A DNA stretch of 64,000 bases from Nocardia inohanensis NBRC 100128 (lineage in GTDB: Bacteria; Actinomycetota; Actinomycetes; Mycobacteriales; Mycobacteriaceae), in the NCBI RefSeq assembly GCF_001612945.1, contig NZ_BDBK01000001.1, forward strand, positions 620,001 to 684,000, written 5' to 3'. The translations under genes were made by a program, and so were the position numbers. Below, one piece after another: positions 1 to 7,313 of the stretch. Under the pieces are notes generated by a model. It had not been told where the DNA came from, searched no databases, and saw nothing but the letters and a program-made list of their open reading frames with translations. Position 1 is the first letter of the stretch, and each line of letters begins with the position of its first letter.

Positions 1-145
1 CGATCAGATCGCCACCGTCGGCAACCGCGGCTTCTCCACCGGCCCGCACTGCCATTTCGAAGTCTGGCTGAACGGCACCAACAAGATCGACCCCCTACCC
101 TGGCTGGCCAGCCGCGGCATCTCCCTGGGCCCCGAACGCGACTGA
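1..145 (+). CDS. M23-family metallopeptidase, C-terminal fragment
   Basis: An open frame enters from the left edge (codons start at base 2) and ends with TGA at 143-145, giving the last 47 residues of a protein. The segment GPHCHFEVW carries the HxH of M23/LytM zinc endopeptidases, which cut peptidoglycan cross-bridges outside the membrane; it is followed by the usual short strand and 'IDPLPWL'-type tail. The N-terminal part, including any signal peptide and the first zinc ligands, lies outside the window, so catalytic competence cannot be judged. Confidence 0.8.
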   Translation, partial: DQIATVGNRGFSTGPHCHFEVWLNGTNKIDPLPWLASRGISLGPERD

Positions 146-331
146 TCGTCCTACCGGTCGCGATTCGTCTCGGAATTCGCCACTACCACTGATCGTTCCG
201 GGCGATCGTCACCGAGCGATTCGAACACCCGCACAGCGTGCCGTACTGGACGCCCGCCTTTGCTTATGTCGAATTGTCCGCCTTACGGTGTCTATCGCGA
301 CTGGGCGGCCGTGGCCTCGTAACCTGCTGCC

Positions 332-1204
332 ATGACCTCGATCTCGGTGTCGACGATCACCTTGCCGGACCGGACCCTGGGCCTCGCCGAATACGGTGAT
401 CGGTCGGGTGAGCCGGTGATGTTCTGTCACGGGTTGCCCGGATCGCATGTGGAGGCAGCGGCTTTCGATCGGGCGGGGGAGGCGGCGGGTATGCGGATCA
501 TCGCTGTCGACCGGCCGGGGATCGGGGCGTCGCCGCTTTCGCCGCGGGGGCGGGTGGGCGATTGGGCGGGGACGGTCGGGGCGGTGGCCGACCGGCTGGG
601 GCTGGATCGGGTTGCGGTGCTGGGGGTTTCCGGGGGAGGGCCGTATGCGCTGGCATGTGCGCATGGATTGGGCGAGCGGGTGACTGCCGCGGTGCTGGTC
701 AGTTCGCCGGCGCCGTTCGAGCACGGTGCGGGTGCGGGTGCGGAGAGTGCGCGGCAGCGGGGCATCGGTTTGCGGTTGCTGCACCGGTTTCCGATCCTGG
801 CGCGGCCGGTGGCGGCGCGGATGCAGACGCTGGTGCGGAAGCCGGGTGGGCTCGCCGCGATGATCGCCCAGATGTCGCCGGTGGACCGGGCGCGGCTCGA
901 AGACGCGGAATTGGCCGCCGAGCTCGAGGCCAATCTCACCGCGGCGTTCGCGAGCGGCAGCCGCGGGGTGGCCGCGGACACGCTGCTGTTGTTCTCGCGG
1001 CCGTGGGGGTTCGACCTCGCGGATATCACTGTGCCCGTCCACATCTGGCACGGTGACGCGGACGGCAACGTTCCGGTCGCCGACGCGTACCGGCTGGCCG
1101 CCGCGTTGCCCGCCGCGCGCTCGACCATCGTGCCCGGCGCGGGGCATCTGCTGTTCGTCGATCGGCCCGCCGACATCCTGGCATCGATCCGCGCCGCCCA
1201 CTGA
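332..1204 (+). CDS. alpha/beta hydrolase
   Basis: A 290-residue protein with the complete layout of a soluble alpha/beta-hydrolase: oxyanion-hole HG at 33-34 (CHGLPGS), nucleophile Ser100 in the elbow GVSGG, acid Asp242 or Asp244 in HGDADGNVP, and catalytic His272 in GAGHLLF. No signal peptide or membrane segment is seen, so it is probably cytoplasmic. The ATG at 332 is the first good start; there is no clear Shine-Dalgarno. The substrate cannot be inferred. It is a single gene that ends at a strong hairpin facing a convergent small-gene pair. Confidence 0.85.
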   Translation: MTSISVSTITLPDRTLGLAEYGDRSGEPVMFCHGLPGSHVEAAAFDRAGEAAGMRIIAVDRPGIGASPLSPRGRVGDWAGTVGAVADRLGLDRVAVLGVSGGGPYALACAHGLGERVTAAVLVSSPAPFEHGAGAGAESARQRGIGLRLLHRFPILARPVAARMQTLVRKPGGLAAMIAQMSPVDRARLEDAELAAELEANLTAAFASGSRGVAADTLLLFSRPWGFDLADITVPVHIWHGDADGNVPVADAYRLAAALPAARSTIVPGAGHLLFVDRPADILASIRAAH

Positions 1205-1214
1205 ACGAGAACGG

Positions 1215-1262
1215 CCCGGCGCGGCCACCACGACTCGGGAACGAGCGTGGTGGCCTGCCGGG
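1215..1262. terminator. bidirectional hairpin terminator
   Basis: A compound hairpin lies between two convergent genes. The outer arms are CCCGGC/GCCGGG, the middle arms GGCCACCACG/CGTGGTGGCC form 10 perfect pairs, and an inner CTCG-GGAA-CGAG closes the loop. There is no T-tract, which is common in high-GC actinobacteria. Its position between ends at 1204 (+) and 1268 (-) suits termination from both sides. Confidence 0.6.
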
Positions 1263-1267
1263 ACCGC

Positions 1268-1501
1268 TTACCCGCTGTTCATTCGCTGAATCCGCTCGAC
1301 CAGCCCGTCCATCGCGCTCAGCGACGACCACGGGTCGGCATGGGTGAGCTCGGGATACTCATCGGTCCGGGCCACGAACGCGGCCTGGGTCTCGGACCAC
1401 CGCACCTCGATGGCGGACAATGCGATTCGATGGCCGCTGTGATCGAGTCGCCGGTCCGGCCGGGCGCCCCGCGCGCTGTGCCGAATTGTCTGTTTCGACA
1501 T
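1268..1501 (-). CDS. small HicB-like / hypothetical protein
   Basis: A 77-residue protein. The core around residues 32-51 (EVRWSETQAAFVARTDEYP) resembles the start of the HicB-type partial RNase H fold (strand, turn, 'F-V-A' strand, then an E-P-L step), but no HicA toxin is adjacent. Start at ATG 1501 is preferred because a GAGACGG lies about 9 bases upstream; an ATG at 1510 would leave no room for it. It follows a DUF397 gene by 25 bases on the same strand. Comparable orphan pairs with DUF397 are common in Nocardia and Streptomyces. Function is unknown; antitoxin activity is only a fold-based guess. Confidence 0.6.
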   Translation of the reverse strand: MSKQTIRHSARGARPDRRLDHSGHRIALSAIEVRWSETQAAFVARTDEYPELTHADPWSSLSAMDGLVERIQRMNSG

Positions 1502-1526
1502 GACTGACATCCGTCTCGGCCGGCCG

Positions 1527-1739
1527 TCAGAGCGGAATGAACCGGCAGGTGCGGGCGCCGTCCACGAACGCCGTCCATTCATCGACGGTAAAACGCAACA
1601 CCGGCGCGTGCTCGTCGGCATCGGTATCGAATATCGCGATCGTGCCGTCCGGCAATGGGGCGAAACCCATGCAATTGCCGTGCGGCCCACTGGCTTCGGC
1701 CTTGAAAGCGGGAACCCCGGCGATATCTTTCTTACGCAT
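1527..1739 (-). CDS. DUF397 domain-containing protein
   Basis: A 70-residue protein with the DUF397 pattern: GNCMGFAPLPDG, then a short strand with an acidic turn (FDTDADEHAPVL), then F-T-V-DEWTAFVDGAR and a short Arg/Phe tail. DUF397 proteins usually sit beside XRE-family helix-turn-helix regulators in actinobacteria; here no such partner is present, and the following gene is a HicB-like small protein. Start ATG 1739 has AAGGGA about 9 bases upstream. The classical N-terminal Trp-Lys-Ser-Ser segment is not recognisable, so it is a divergent member. Confidence 0.7.
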   Translation of the reverse strand: MRKKDIAGVPAFKAEASGPHGNCMGFAPLPDGTIAIFDTDADEHAPVLRFTVDEWTAFVDGARTCRFIPL

Positions 1740-1984
1740 CGAAAAGATGTCCCTTCCGCAGTGATTTCGTTGTGAACGGATCCACCGGGGACTCGGGTGG
1801 TAATGCCACGGACCGAACGGTGCTGTTCAGCAGCGCTTTCGATCGGGCTGGGGTTCATGATAGCGCCGTAATCGCGGGTACGGCAGGAAGTTTTCGAGTT
1901 AACCGGAATTCGAGGGCTCGGCGTGTCGCGTCATATTGCGGGTACGCCGCAAGGAGATCGACTTCCACCGCGAGGAGGTGTGGC

Positions 1985-2689
1985 ATGACCTATGACAGCG
2001 AAGCGCTGCTGAAGGTGCTGGCCCGGTTCGCGCGGTTGCTGCCCGTCGACTACGACGTCGCGACGGCCCTGGACGAACTCGTCGACGGAATCACGGCGGT
2101 GCTGGGCGTATCCGGTGTCGGGGTGTCCCTGGAGATGAACGGGCGACTGCGATTCGTGACCGCGCCGGACGAGCGGTCGGCCGCCATCGAACGCTGCCAG
2201 GAGGACGCCCAGCAGGGACCGTGCGTGGACGCCTACCGGACCGGAAAACCGATCCTGGTGGCCGATCTCGCGCGCCGGGCGCGAGAATGGCCGCGCTACA
2301 GCGTGCTTGCCGCCGAGTATCGGGTGATGGCGGTCGCCGGAATTCCGATGCGGCTGGGGGAGAACAACATCGGCGTGGTCAATCTCTACGATCTGCACCC
2401 GCGGTACTGGGCGCCCGACGAAGTGGAGGTCGCCCGATTGCTCTCCGATATCGCCACCGGATATGTCGTGAACGCGAACAAATGGCGCCAGCAGCAGCAG
2501 GTCACCGAACAATTGCAATTCGCCCTGCGCTCACGCGTGATTCTCGAGCAGGCCAAGGGCATGATCGCCACCCAGCACGGCATCACCCCCGACGAAGCCT
2601 TCGACCTGATCCGCGGCTATGCCCGCCGGAAGCAGGCGCGCCTGCACGCGGTCGCCGGCGCCATCGTCGATGCCGGACTGCGGGTTTGA
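1985..2689 (+). CDS. GAF-ANTAR transcription antitermination regulator
   Basis: A 234-residue protein. Residues about 20-165 form a GAF sensor domain (GVGVSLEMNGRLRFV ... GPCVDAYRTGKPILVADL ... GVVNLYDLHPRYW). The last 60 residues are an ANTAR RNA-binding module (SRVILEQAKGMIATQHGITPDEAFDLI and following helices), which in other proteins binds paired hairpins in nascent mRNA and prevents termination. Start ATG 1985 has GAGGAGG 4 bases upstream. It is encoded alone. The signal bound by the GAF domain and the RNA targets are unknown. This architecture is very common in Nocardia and Mycobacterium. Confidence 0.9.
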   Translation: MTYDSEALLKVLARFARLLPVDYDVATALDELVDGITAVLGVSGVGVSLEMNGRLRFVTAPDERSAAIERCQEDAQQGPCVDAYRTGKPILVADLARRAREWPRYSVLAAEYRVMAVAGIPMRLGENNIGVVNLYDLHPRYWAPDEVEVARLLSDIATGYVVNANKWRQQQQVTEQLQFALRSRVILEQAKGMIATQHGITPDEAFDLIRGYARRKQARLHAVAGAIVDAGLRV

Positions 2690-2705
2690 CCCGACCGCGC
2701 GGGTG

Positions 2706-3281
2706 CTACGAGTAGCCGGGCCAGTTCGACAGGGTCCGGTGCAGGGCGTCGACGAGGTGCGGCCAGGTGTCCTCGGGCGACCGGGAGTGCGCGAAGCCCC
2801 CGGCGGACTCCAGGGTGGCGAATCCGTGAAAAGTGCTGCGCAGCAAGCGGGCCGCGTCCAAGCCCTCGGTTTCACCCAGGTCGTAACCGCGCAGGATCGC
2901 CGAGGTCAGTTCGATACTGCGCAGCAGCGCGGGCTCGCCGGCGACCTCGGCGGGGTCCATCCGAATCTGGGTGGCCGCATAGCGTTCCGGAAATTCGAGC
3001 ACGTAGGACCGGTAGGCCCCGGCGAACGCCACCAGCGCGTCCTTGCCCGACCGCCCGGCGATGGCCGCGCCGATGCGGTCGTTGAGCTCCGCACTCGCGA
3101 GCAATGCCACCCGAACGCGCAGATCGTGCAGATTGCGCACATGCGAGTACAGGCTCGGATCCTTCACGCCGAAGCGGCGGGCGAGCGCCGACAGGGTGAG
3201 CTTGTCGAAGCCGATCTCGTCGGCGAGTTCCGCCGCCGCGCTGACCACCCGCTCGGTGGTGAGACCCAATCGGGGCGACAT
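2706..3281 (-). CDS. TetR/AcrR-family transcriptional regulator
   Basis: A 191-residue TetR-type repressor. Residues about 6-50 hold the helix-turn-helix (LTLSALARRFGVKDPSLYSHV), and the rest is an all-helical ligand domain that resembles the TetR_C_33/WHG group. ATG 3281 is chosen because GGAGG lies 5 bases upstream; a GTG at 3287 overlaps that site. It is not co-directional with an obvious transporter, so the target is unclear. Palindromes immediately upstream (3306-3328) suggest autoregulation. Confidence 0.85.
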   Translation of the reverse strand: MSPRLGLTTERVVSAAAELADEIGFDKLTLSALARRFGVKDPSLYSHVRNLHDLRVRVALLASAELNDRIGAAIAGRSGKDALVAFAGAYRSYVLEFPERYAATQIRMDPAEVAGEPALLRSIELTSAILRGYDLGETEGLDAARLLRSTFHGFATLESAGGFAHSRSPEDTWPHLVDALHRTLSNWPGYS

Positions 3282-3305
3282 GCCCACCTCCTTCCTTCGG
3301 CTACC

Positions 3306-3328
3306 AGGTTAAACCTAGTACTCCTAGG
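3306..3328. promoter_or_regulatory. composite palindrome, candidate TetR operator
   Basis: Two inverted repeats overlap here: AGGTT-A-AACCT (3306-3316) and CCTAG-TACTC-CTAGG (3314-3328). They start 25 bases upstream of the TetR start codon, in the region expected to hold its promoter, and beyond the stop of the BON-like gene. Autoregulation is inferred from position only. Confidence 0.45.
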
Positions 3329-3329
3329 A

Positions 3330-3569
3330 TCAGGGGTGGTACGGCAGCTCCGGGGACCGCACCCGGATCTCGTTGCGGATATCGATGCGCGGCAGCATCT
3401 CCCGCACCAGGTTCTCCATCCGGGCCCGGCGGCAGGGACTGGTCACCTCACCGGCGAGCACGACGACCCGGCCGCGCACCGACACTTCGATCTCGGGCGG
3501 CCCGGCGGGCTCGTCCTCGGCGAGCAGCCGGCGCAGGCGGGCCAGCAGGAATGCGGAGCTGCTGTTCAT
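3330..3569 (-). CDS. small BON-like protein
   Basis: A 79-residue protein. After a short helix (residues 5-18) it shows the BON-type alternation EIEVSVRGRVVVLAGEVTSP, a helix (RRARMENLVREML) and a final strand (RIDIRNEIRV), as in BON domains that bind membranes or partner proteins. No signal peptide is seen. It starts 10 bases after the Rieske/FAD oxidoreductase stop on the same strand, so the two are probably one operon. Assignment to BON is from strand-helix pattern and is moderately sure. Confidence 0.65.
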   Translation of the reverse strand: MNSSSAFLLARLRRLLAEDEPAGPPEIEVSVRGRVVVLAGEVTSPCRRARMENLVREMLPRIDIRNEIRVRSPELPYHP

Positions 3570-3579
3570 GATCGGGGCG

Positions 3580-5076
3580 TCATCGCGGCGAGATGGGGGA
3601 GAGGGGTTTGGTGGCGGGACCCTCGAGCAGGGTGCCGTCGGCGGCGAAGCGGGAGCCGTGCAGCGGGCAGTCCCAGGACTTCTCGGCGGCGTTCCAGCGC
3701 ACGATGCCGTAGAGGTGCGGGCACACGGCCGACACCTCGGTGGTGACGCCGCCGACGGTGCAGGTCGCGGTGGGGCGCAGCAGATGCCGTTCCACCCGGC
3801 CGCAGCCCTCCGGCGGCGGGACATCGTCGGTGCTGGTGCGGGCCAGGCGCAGCCAGCCCGTCGAAAGGCTCTGGGCCACAGCCGCATTGGTGGAGAGCGC
3901 GTGCGGCAGCGAGGCCAGGTCCGAGCGCCGCCAGCTGGCGAGGGCGGGCGACCATTCGGGGGACTTCCCGGTGAGGCGCCCGGTCAGGGCCAAAGCGGCG
4001 GCGATCGCGTTGGTCATGCCCCACTTGGCGTAGCCGGTGGCGACCAGGATGCCGCCCACACCGGGCAGGATCGGGCCGACATAGGGCAGCTCGCCGGTGG
4101 GCTTGTAATCCTGGGCGGACCAGGTGGTGAGCGGTTCGACGGCGGGGAACCAGCGCTGCGTCCACTCGGTGAGGTCGTCGACGCATGCCTCGGTATGGGT
4201 TTCCCGGCCCACCACGTGACCGTTGCCGCCGACCAGCAGGATGTCGCCCTCGGGGTCGGGCACCCGGCGCAGGGAACGGGTCGGTTGCCCGGCGCTGATG
4301 TACATGCCCTCGGGGAGCGTCTCGGTGGTGCGGAACGCGGTCAGGTACGAGCGCTGCGGGGTCAGCCGGGCGAAGAAACCGCCGCGATCCAGAATCGGTG
4401 TGCCGGTGGCCAATACGACCGTTTCGGCATGCAGCGGACCGTGCTCGGTATCGACCACATGATCGCCGCCGCGGCCGAAACCGACGCCCAGCACCCGGCT
4501 CGATTCGTAGATGGGCACGCCGCGGGCCTCGATATCGGCGGCCAGCATCGACAGCAGACCCATCGGATTGAGCTGGGTCTGGCCGGGGAGGCGGACCGCG
4601 CCGAACGACGGGAACGGCGTATCGATCCGCTCCAGATACTCGACCGGCAGCCCCACCTCCCGCAATACGTCGTGTTCGGCGCGTACGGTCGCCACCTCGC
4701 TTTCGGCCTGCGCGTAGGTGAGCGCGTCGGCCACCTGGAAGGGAATGTCGTTGGCTTCGCAGTAGGTCAGCAGCCACTGCTGGGCCGCGGCGTTGGCGTC
4801 CACGTACTGCCGCAGCGCTTCGCTGCTGTGCTGCTCCCGGATCTGCTGAGCTCGAATGCCTTGCAGCAGAGAGACTTTCGCGGTGCTCGCGCCCGTCGTG
4901 CCATCCCCGATGCGCCGGGCCTCGACCACTGCCGTCCGGACCCCGTTCTGGGCCAGCAGCAGCGCGGTCGTCAGGCCGGTCAGCCCCGCGCCGATCACGA
5001 TCACGTCGAATCGGAGTCCCGGCGTGACGGGCAGCCGGGCCGGGGTCGGGGTATCGATCAACCACAGAGACGTCAT
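3580..5076 (-). CDS. FAD-dependent oxidoreductase with C-terminal Rieske [2Fe-2S] domain
   Basis: A 498-residue fusion. The N-terminus is a DAO-type FAD domain with the dinucleotide motif DVIVIGAGLTGLTTALLLA (residues about 24-42) and a glutamate closing the second strand (VVEARRI). The C-terminal 60 residues carry a complete Rieske centre: Cys452-Pro-His454 and Cys470-Pro-Leu-His473. Enzymes of this design are predicted to pass electrons between an amine or gem-diamine type substrate and an iron-sulfur partner; the actual reaction is unknown. It is transcribed away from a monooxygenase-truncated haemoglobin fusion with only 49 bases between them, hinting at related redox roles. Confidence 0.9.
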   Translation of the reverse strand: MTSLWLIDTPTPARLPVTPGLRFDVIVIGAGLTGLTTALLLAQNGVRTAVVEARRIGDGTTGASTAKVSLLQGIRAQQIREQHSSEALRQYVDANAAAQQWLLTYCEANDIPFQVADALTYAQAESEVATVRAEHDVLREVGLPVEYLERIDTPFPSFGAVRLPGQTQLNPMGLLSMLAADIEARGVPIYESSRVLGVGFGRGGDHVVDTEHGPLHAETVVLATGTPILDRGGFFARLTPQRSYLTAFRTTETLPEGMYISAGQPTRSLRRVPDPEGDILLVGGNGHVVGRETHTEACVDDLTEWTQRWFPAVEPLTTWSAQDYKPTGELPYVGPILPGVGGILVATGYAKWGMTNAIAAALALTGRLTGKSPEWSPALASWRRSDLASLPHALSTNAAVAQSLSTGWLRLARTSTDDVPPPEGCGRVERHLLRPTATCTVGGVTTEVSAVCPHLYGIVRWNAAEKSWDCPLHGSRFAADGTLLEGPATKPLSPISPR

Positions 5077-5113
5077 AGCGAGGCCATAACCATCACGGTG
5101 CGTCCGAAACGCC

Positions 5114-5119
5114 TACCTT
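5114..5119 (+). promoter_or_regulatory. candidate -10 element, leaderless promoter
   Basis: TACCTT fits the actinobacterial TAnnnT -10 pattern and ends 6 bases before ATG 5126. No Shine-Dalgarno lies between them, so the downstream mRNA may begin at the start codon itself. A -35 box is not obvious. Confidence 0.35.
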
Positions 5120-5125
5120 GGGTTC

Positions 5126-5884
5126 ATGATCATCGAATACCTCCGTTATCGAATCCCCGCCGAGCAGGCCGCCGACTTCGAAACGGCGTATTCCCGTGCG
5201 GCGCAGCACCTCGCCGCGGCCCCCCAATGCGTCGACTACGACCTGGCCCGCTCGGTCGAGGAACCCGAGTGCTACACCCTGCGCATCACCTGGACCTCCG
5301 CGGCGGACCATCTGAAGGGTTTCCGCGAAGGCGAGCACTTCCCGCCCTTCTTCGCCGAGGTGAAACCGTATGTATCGAATATCGAGGAGATGCGGCACTA
5401 CGAGCGCACCCAGGTACACGGCACCGGCGGCTCGGTTCCCACCCTCTACGAATGGGCCGGCGGCGCGGAGGCGTTCGACCGCCTGACCGACGTCTTCTAC
5501 CGCAAGGTGCACGCCGACGACCTGATCGGACCGCTGTTCGCGCACATGAACCCGAATCACCCGCATTTCGTGGCGCTGTGGCTGGGTGAAGTCCTGGGCG
5601 GCCCGGCGGCCTACAGCACCGAACGCGGCGACTACCGGCACATGGTCTCGGCGCACCTGGGCAAGCACATCGCCGAACCGCAGCGCCGCCGCTGGGTCAA
5701 TCTGCTGATGGACGCCGCCGACGAGGTGGGCCTGCCGCACGACCCGGAATTCCGCGCCGCGTTCGCCTCCTACATCGAATGGGGTACCCGCCTGGCCGTC
5801 ATCAACTCACAGCCGGGCGTGGCAGCCTACGACGCCCCGATCCCGCACTGGGGCTGGGGCGTGACGCCGCCCTACCGCGGCTGA
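5126..5884 (+). CDS. antibiotic-biosynthesis monooxygenase / group II truncated haemoglobin fusion
   Basis: A 252-residue chimera. Residues 1-95 are a ferredoxin-like ABM domain (MIIEYLRYRIPAEQAADFE ... YTLRITW). Residues about 104-238 are a group II truncated globin with TyrB10 (Tyr125), proximal HisF8 (His177) and TrpG8 (Trp190), so haem binding and oxygen chemistry are expected. The same two-domain arrangement was described in Streptomyces avermitilis. It may act on quinones or oxygen/NO species; the substrate is unproven. It stands divergent from the Rieske/FAD enzyme and is followed 17 bases later by a TenA-like gene, so a shared transcript is plausible. Confidence 0.9.
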   Translation: MIIEYLRYRIPAEQAADFETAYSRAAQHLAAAPQCVDYDLARSVEEPECYTLRITWTSAADHLKGFREGEHFPPFFAEVKPYVSNIEEMRHYERTQVHGTGGSVPTLYEWAGGAEAFDRLTDVFYRKVHADDLIGPLFAHMNPNHPHFVALWLGEVLGGPAAYSTERGDYRHMVSAHLGKHIAEPQRRRWVNLLMDAADEVGLPHDPEFRAAFASYIEWGTRLAVINSQPGVAAYDAPIPHWGWGVTPPYRG

Positions 5885-5901
5885 CCTGATTGACTCGGGG
5901 G

Positions 5902-6510
5902 ATGAGTCTTTCGGCGCATCTCGAGCAGCTGGGGCTGCCCCTGGTCGAACAGCAGCTCGCCCATCCGACGGTGGCGGGTATCGCCGGGGGCGAGCTGCCG
6001 GAGCCGGTTTTCCGGTCCTGGCTGGAACAGGACTATCTGTTCCTGCTCGATTACGTCCGCGTCTTCTCGCGCCTGGCCTGGCAGGCACCGGACGCGCACG
6101 TCGGCGATCTGGTCGATCTGGCGCACGCGACCTTCCACGACGAGCTGTCCCTGCACCGCTCGCTGGCCGCCGAATTCGGGGCCGATCTCGAAGGAGCGGT
6201 GAAAGGTCGACCGTGCCAGGCGTATACGGCCTTCCTACTCGATGCCGCGGCCTCGTACCCGGATGGTTTGGCGGCGCTGTACCCGTGCATGTGGGGGTAC
6301 TCCACGCTCGGTATCCGGCTGGCCGGGAAACCGCCGGCGGACCCCCGCTACCGCCGCTGGATCGACACCTACGCCGACCCCGGCTTCGCCGGCCTGACCC
6401 GCCGCTGCGCGCAGATGCTCGACGAGTCCGGCGCGGAACCCGCACGCGCGCAACACTTCTTCCTCGAGGGCATGCGCCACGAACTGGCCTTCTGGGACGT
6501 CCCCGCCTGA
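5902..6510 (+). CDS. TenA/thiaminase-II-like family protein
   Basis: A 202-residue all-helical protein of the TenA/PqqC-like haem-oxygenase fold (FRSWLEQDYLFLLDYVRVFSRL at about 37-58; GLAALYPCMWGYSTLG at about 122-137; FFLEGMRHELAFWD near the end). TenA enzymes hydrolyse aminopyrimidines for thiamin salvage. Cys129 in YPCMWGY and Glu189 lie where family members carry catalytic residues. ATG 5902 follows GGGGG closely; a TTG at 5890 is possible. The neighbour is a globin-monooxygenase fusion, not a thiamin gene, so a non-thiamin role is possible. Confidence 0.8.
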   Translation: MSLSAHLEQLGLPLVEQQLAHPTVAGIAGGELPEPVFRSWLEQDYLFLLDYVRVFSRLAWQAPDAHVGDLVDLAHATFHDELSLHRSLAAEFGADLEGAVKGRPCQAYTAFLLDAAASYPDGLAALYPCMWGYSTLGIRLAGKPPADPRYRRWIDTYADPGFAGLTRRCAQMLDESGAEPARAQHFFLEGMRHELAFWDVPA

Positions 6511-6514
6511 CGCG

Positions 6515-6946
6515 CTACTTCGGGCTGACCCGCACGTAATCGAAGGTGCGGCCCTTGCGGTCCAGCGCCGTGAAGGAGCTCACCACCGAACTGGGGGCAT
6601 CGCAATGGAAGGTCGTGCTCTTGAAAGCCTGTGTGGCGCTTTCGGGTTGGGGGCCTTCGGTGCCGTGATCGGTCATGGTGACCGCGGACAGGAAGCCGCC
6701 GGAGGGGACCACGGCGTAGGGGCCGGTGCCGGTGCCCTCGCTCGCACTGGAGTAGGTGAGGCCGCCGTCGCCGTCGAAGACGAGCGAAGTGGCGGGCTCG
6801 CTGCGGATGGTGAACTCGCCGCCGAAATCGGTGAGGCTGGTGCCGCAGGTGAGGGCGGTGGTCGGGGCCATGCCGGTGACGGCGGCGGCCGCGGCGACGA
6901 TGAAGGCGGTGAGCGCGGCGGTCTTCGGCGCTGGTGCGGAAATCAT
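6515..6946 (-). CDS. small secreted protein of unknown function
   Basis: A 143-residue protein with a signal peptide (residues about 1-32: basic start, AALTAFIVAAAAAVTG core, then an Ala-rich exit before LTCGTSL). The mature part is beta-rich with two cysteines (about 34 and 115) that could form a disulfide. ATG 6946 has GGGAGGG upstream. A segment EGTGTG...FL.A....TD.GT recurs in the exported protein at 12032-12502, on the far side of the two SulP genes. No family is recognised. Confidence 0.7.
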   Translation of the reverse strand: MISAPAPKTAALTAFIVAAAAAVTGMAPTTALTCGTSLTDFGGEFTIRSEPATSLVFDGDGGLTYSSASEGTGTGPYAVVPSGGFLSAVTMTDHGTEGPQPESATQAFKSTTFHCDAPSSVVSSFTALDRKGRTFDYVRVSPK

Positions 6947-7099
6947 GTGCGTCCCTCCCGGATCCGAGCAGATGGTCGATTCGGTCGCGCCGAATCACTG
7001 AACCGCACCGGGCTCGCGGGCCGGGAGCCGACACGCCGGGTCGTTACCGAGGTGACGGCGTATCGAGGAGCGCGCGGCAGCCGGACGGTTGACCAAACT

Positions 7100-7119
7100 A
7101 CTGTGGGGTAGGTCACAGT
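7100..7119. promoter_or_regulatory. CRP/GlxR-like binding site
   Basis: TGTGGGGTAGGTCACA (7102-7117) matches the TGTGAnnnnnnTCACA form recognised by mycobacterial CRP and corynebacterial GlxR with one base off. One more pair on each side gives arms ACTGTG/CACAGT. It lies about 195 bases before the SulP start and about 155 before the divergent secreted-protein gene, so either could be the target. Confidence 0.45.
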
Positions 7120-7164
7120 TCGATAAGGGTTCGCCTCAACTGTTCCGAAAACCCTTTCCAAATT

Positions 7165-7181
7165 CTTTGCAGTGTCTTTAC
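7165..7181 (+). repeat. upstream element, copy 1
   Basis: CTTTGCAGTGTCTTTAC matches CTTTGCTAAGTCTTTAC at 9614-9630 in 14 of 17 bases. Both lie upstream of the paralogous SulP genes, 132 and 123 bases before the start codons. Confidence 0.5.
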
Positions 7182-7254
7182 GATTGTCGACGGTCCGCTA
7201 CCGCGGATGTTCTCCACAGCGTCGTGCTCTCACAGCCTCGCCCGCCGCTCGCTC

Positions 7255-7272
7255 TCGATGCCAGTACATGTT
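7255..7272 (+). repeat. start-proximal element, copy 1
   Basis: TCGATGCCAGTACATGTT; the same words occur at 9690-9710 with two extra bases (CG) inside. The copies end 41 and 43 bases before the two SulP start codons, so position as well as sequence is kept. Confidence 0.5.
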
Positions 7273-7313
7273 GACCGATGAACCGGGCGCACGCCGTCCG
7301 GCGAAGGAGAGAT

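Larger units (their letters stand above)
6947..7313. other. 367-base intergenic region between divergent genes
   Basis: No convincing reading frame. It contains a CRP-like dyad (7100-7119), a 17-base element shared with the next SulP gene (7165-7181), a second shared element (7255-7272) and the GGAG ribosome site before 7314. Confidence 0.6.

Noticed and set aside
1268..1739. Toxin-antitoxin pair made of the HicB-like and DUF397 genes
   Set aside because: No HicA-like double-stranded RNA-binding toxin is adjacent, and DUF397 is not a known toxin.
3373..5589. A 738-codon plus-strand frame opposite the Rieske/FAD gene
   Set aside because: The Rieske/FAD protein has clear cofactor motifs; the opposite frame has none and is compositionally biased.
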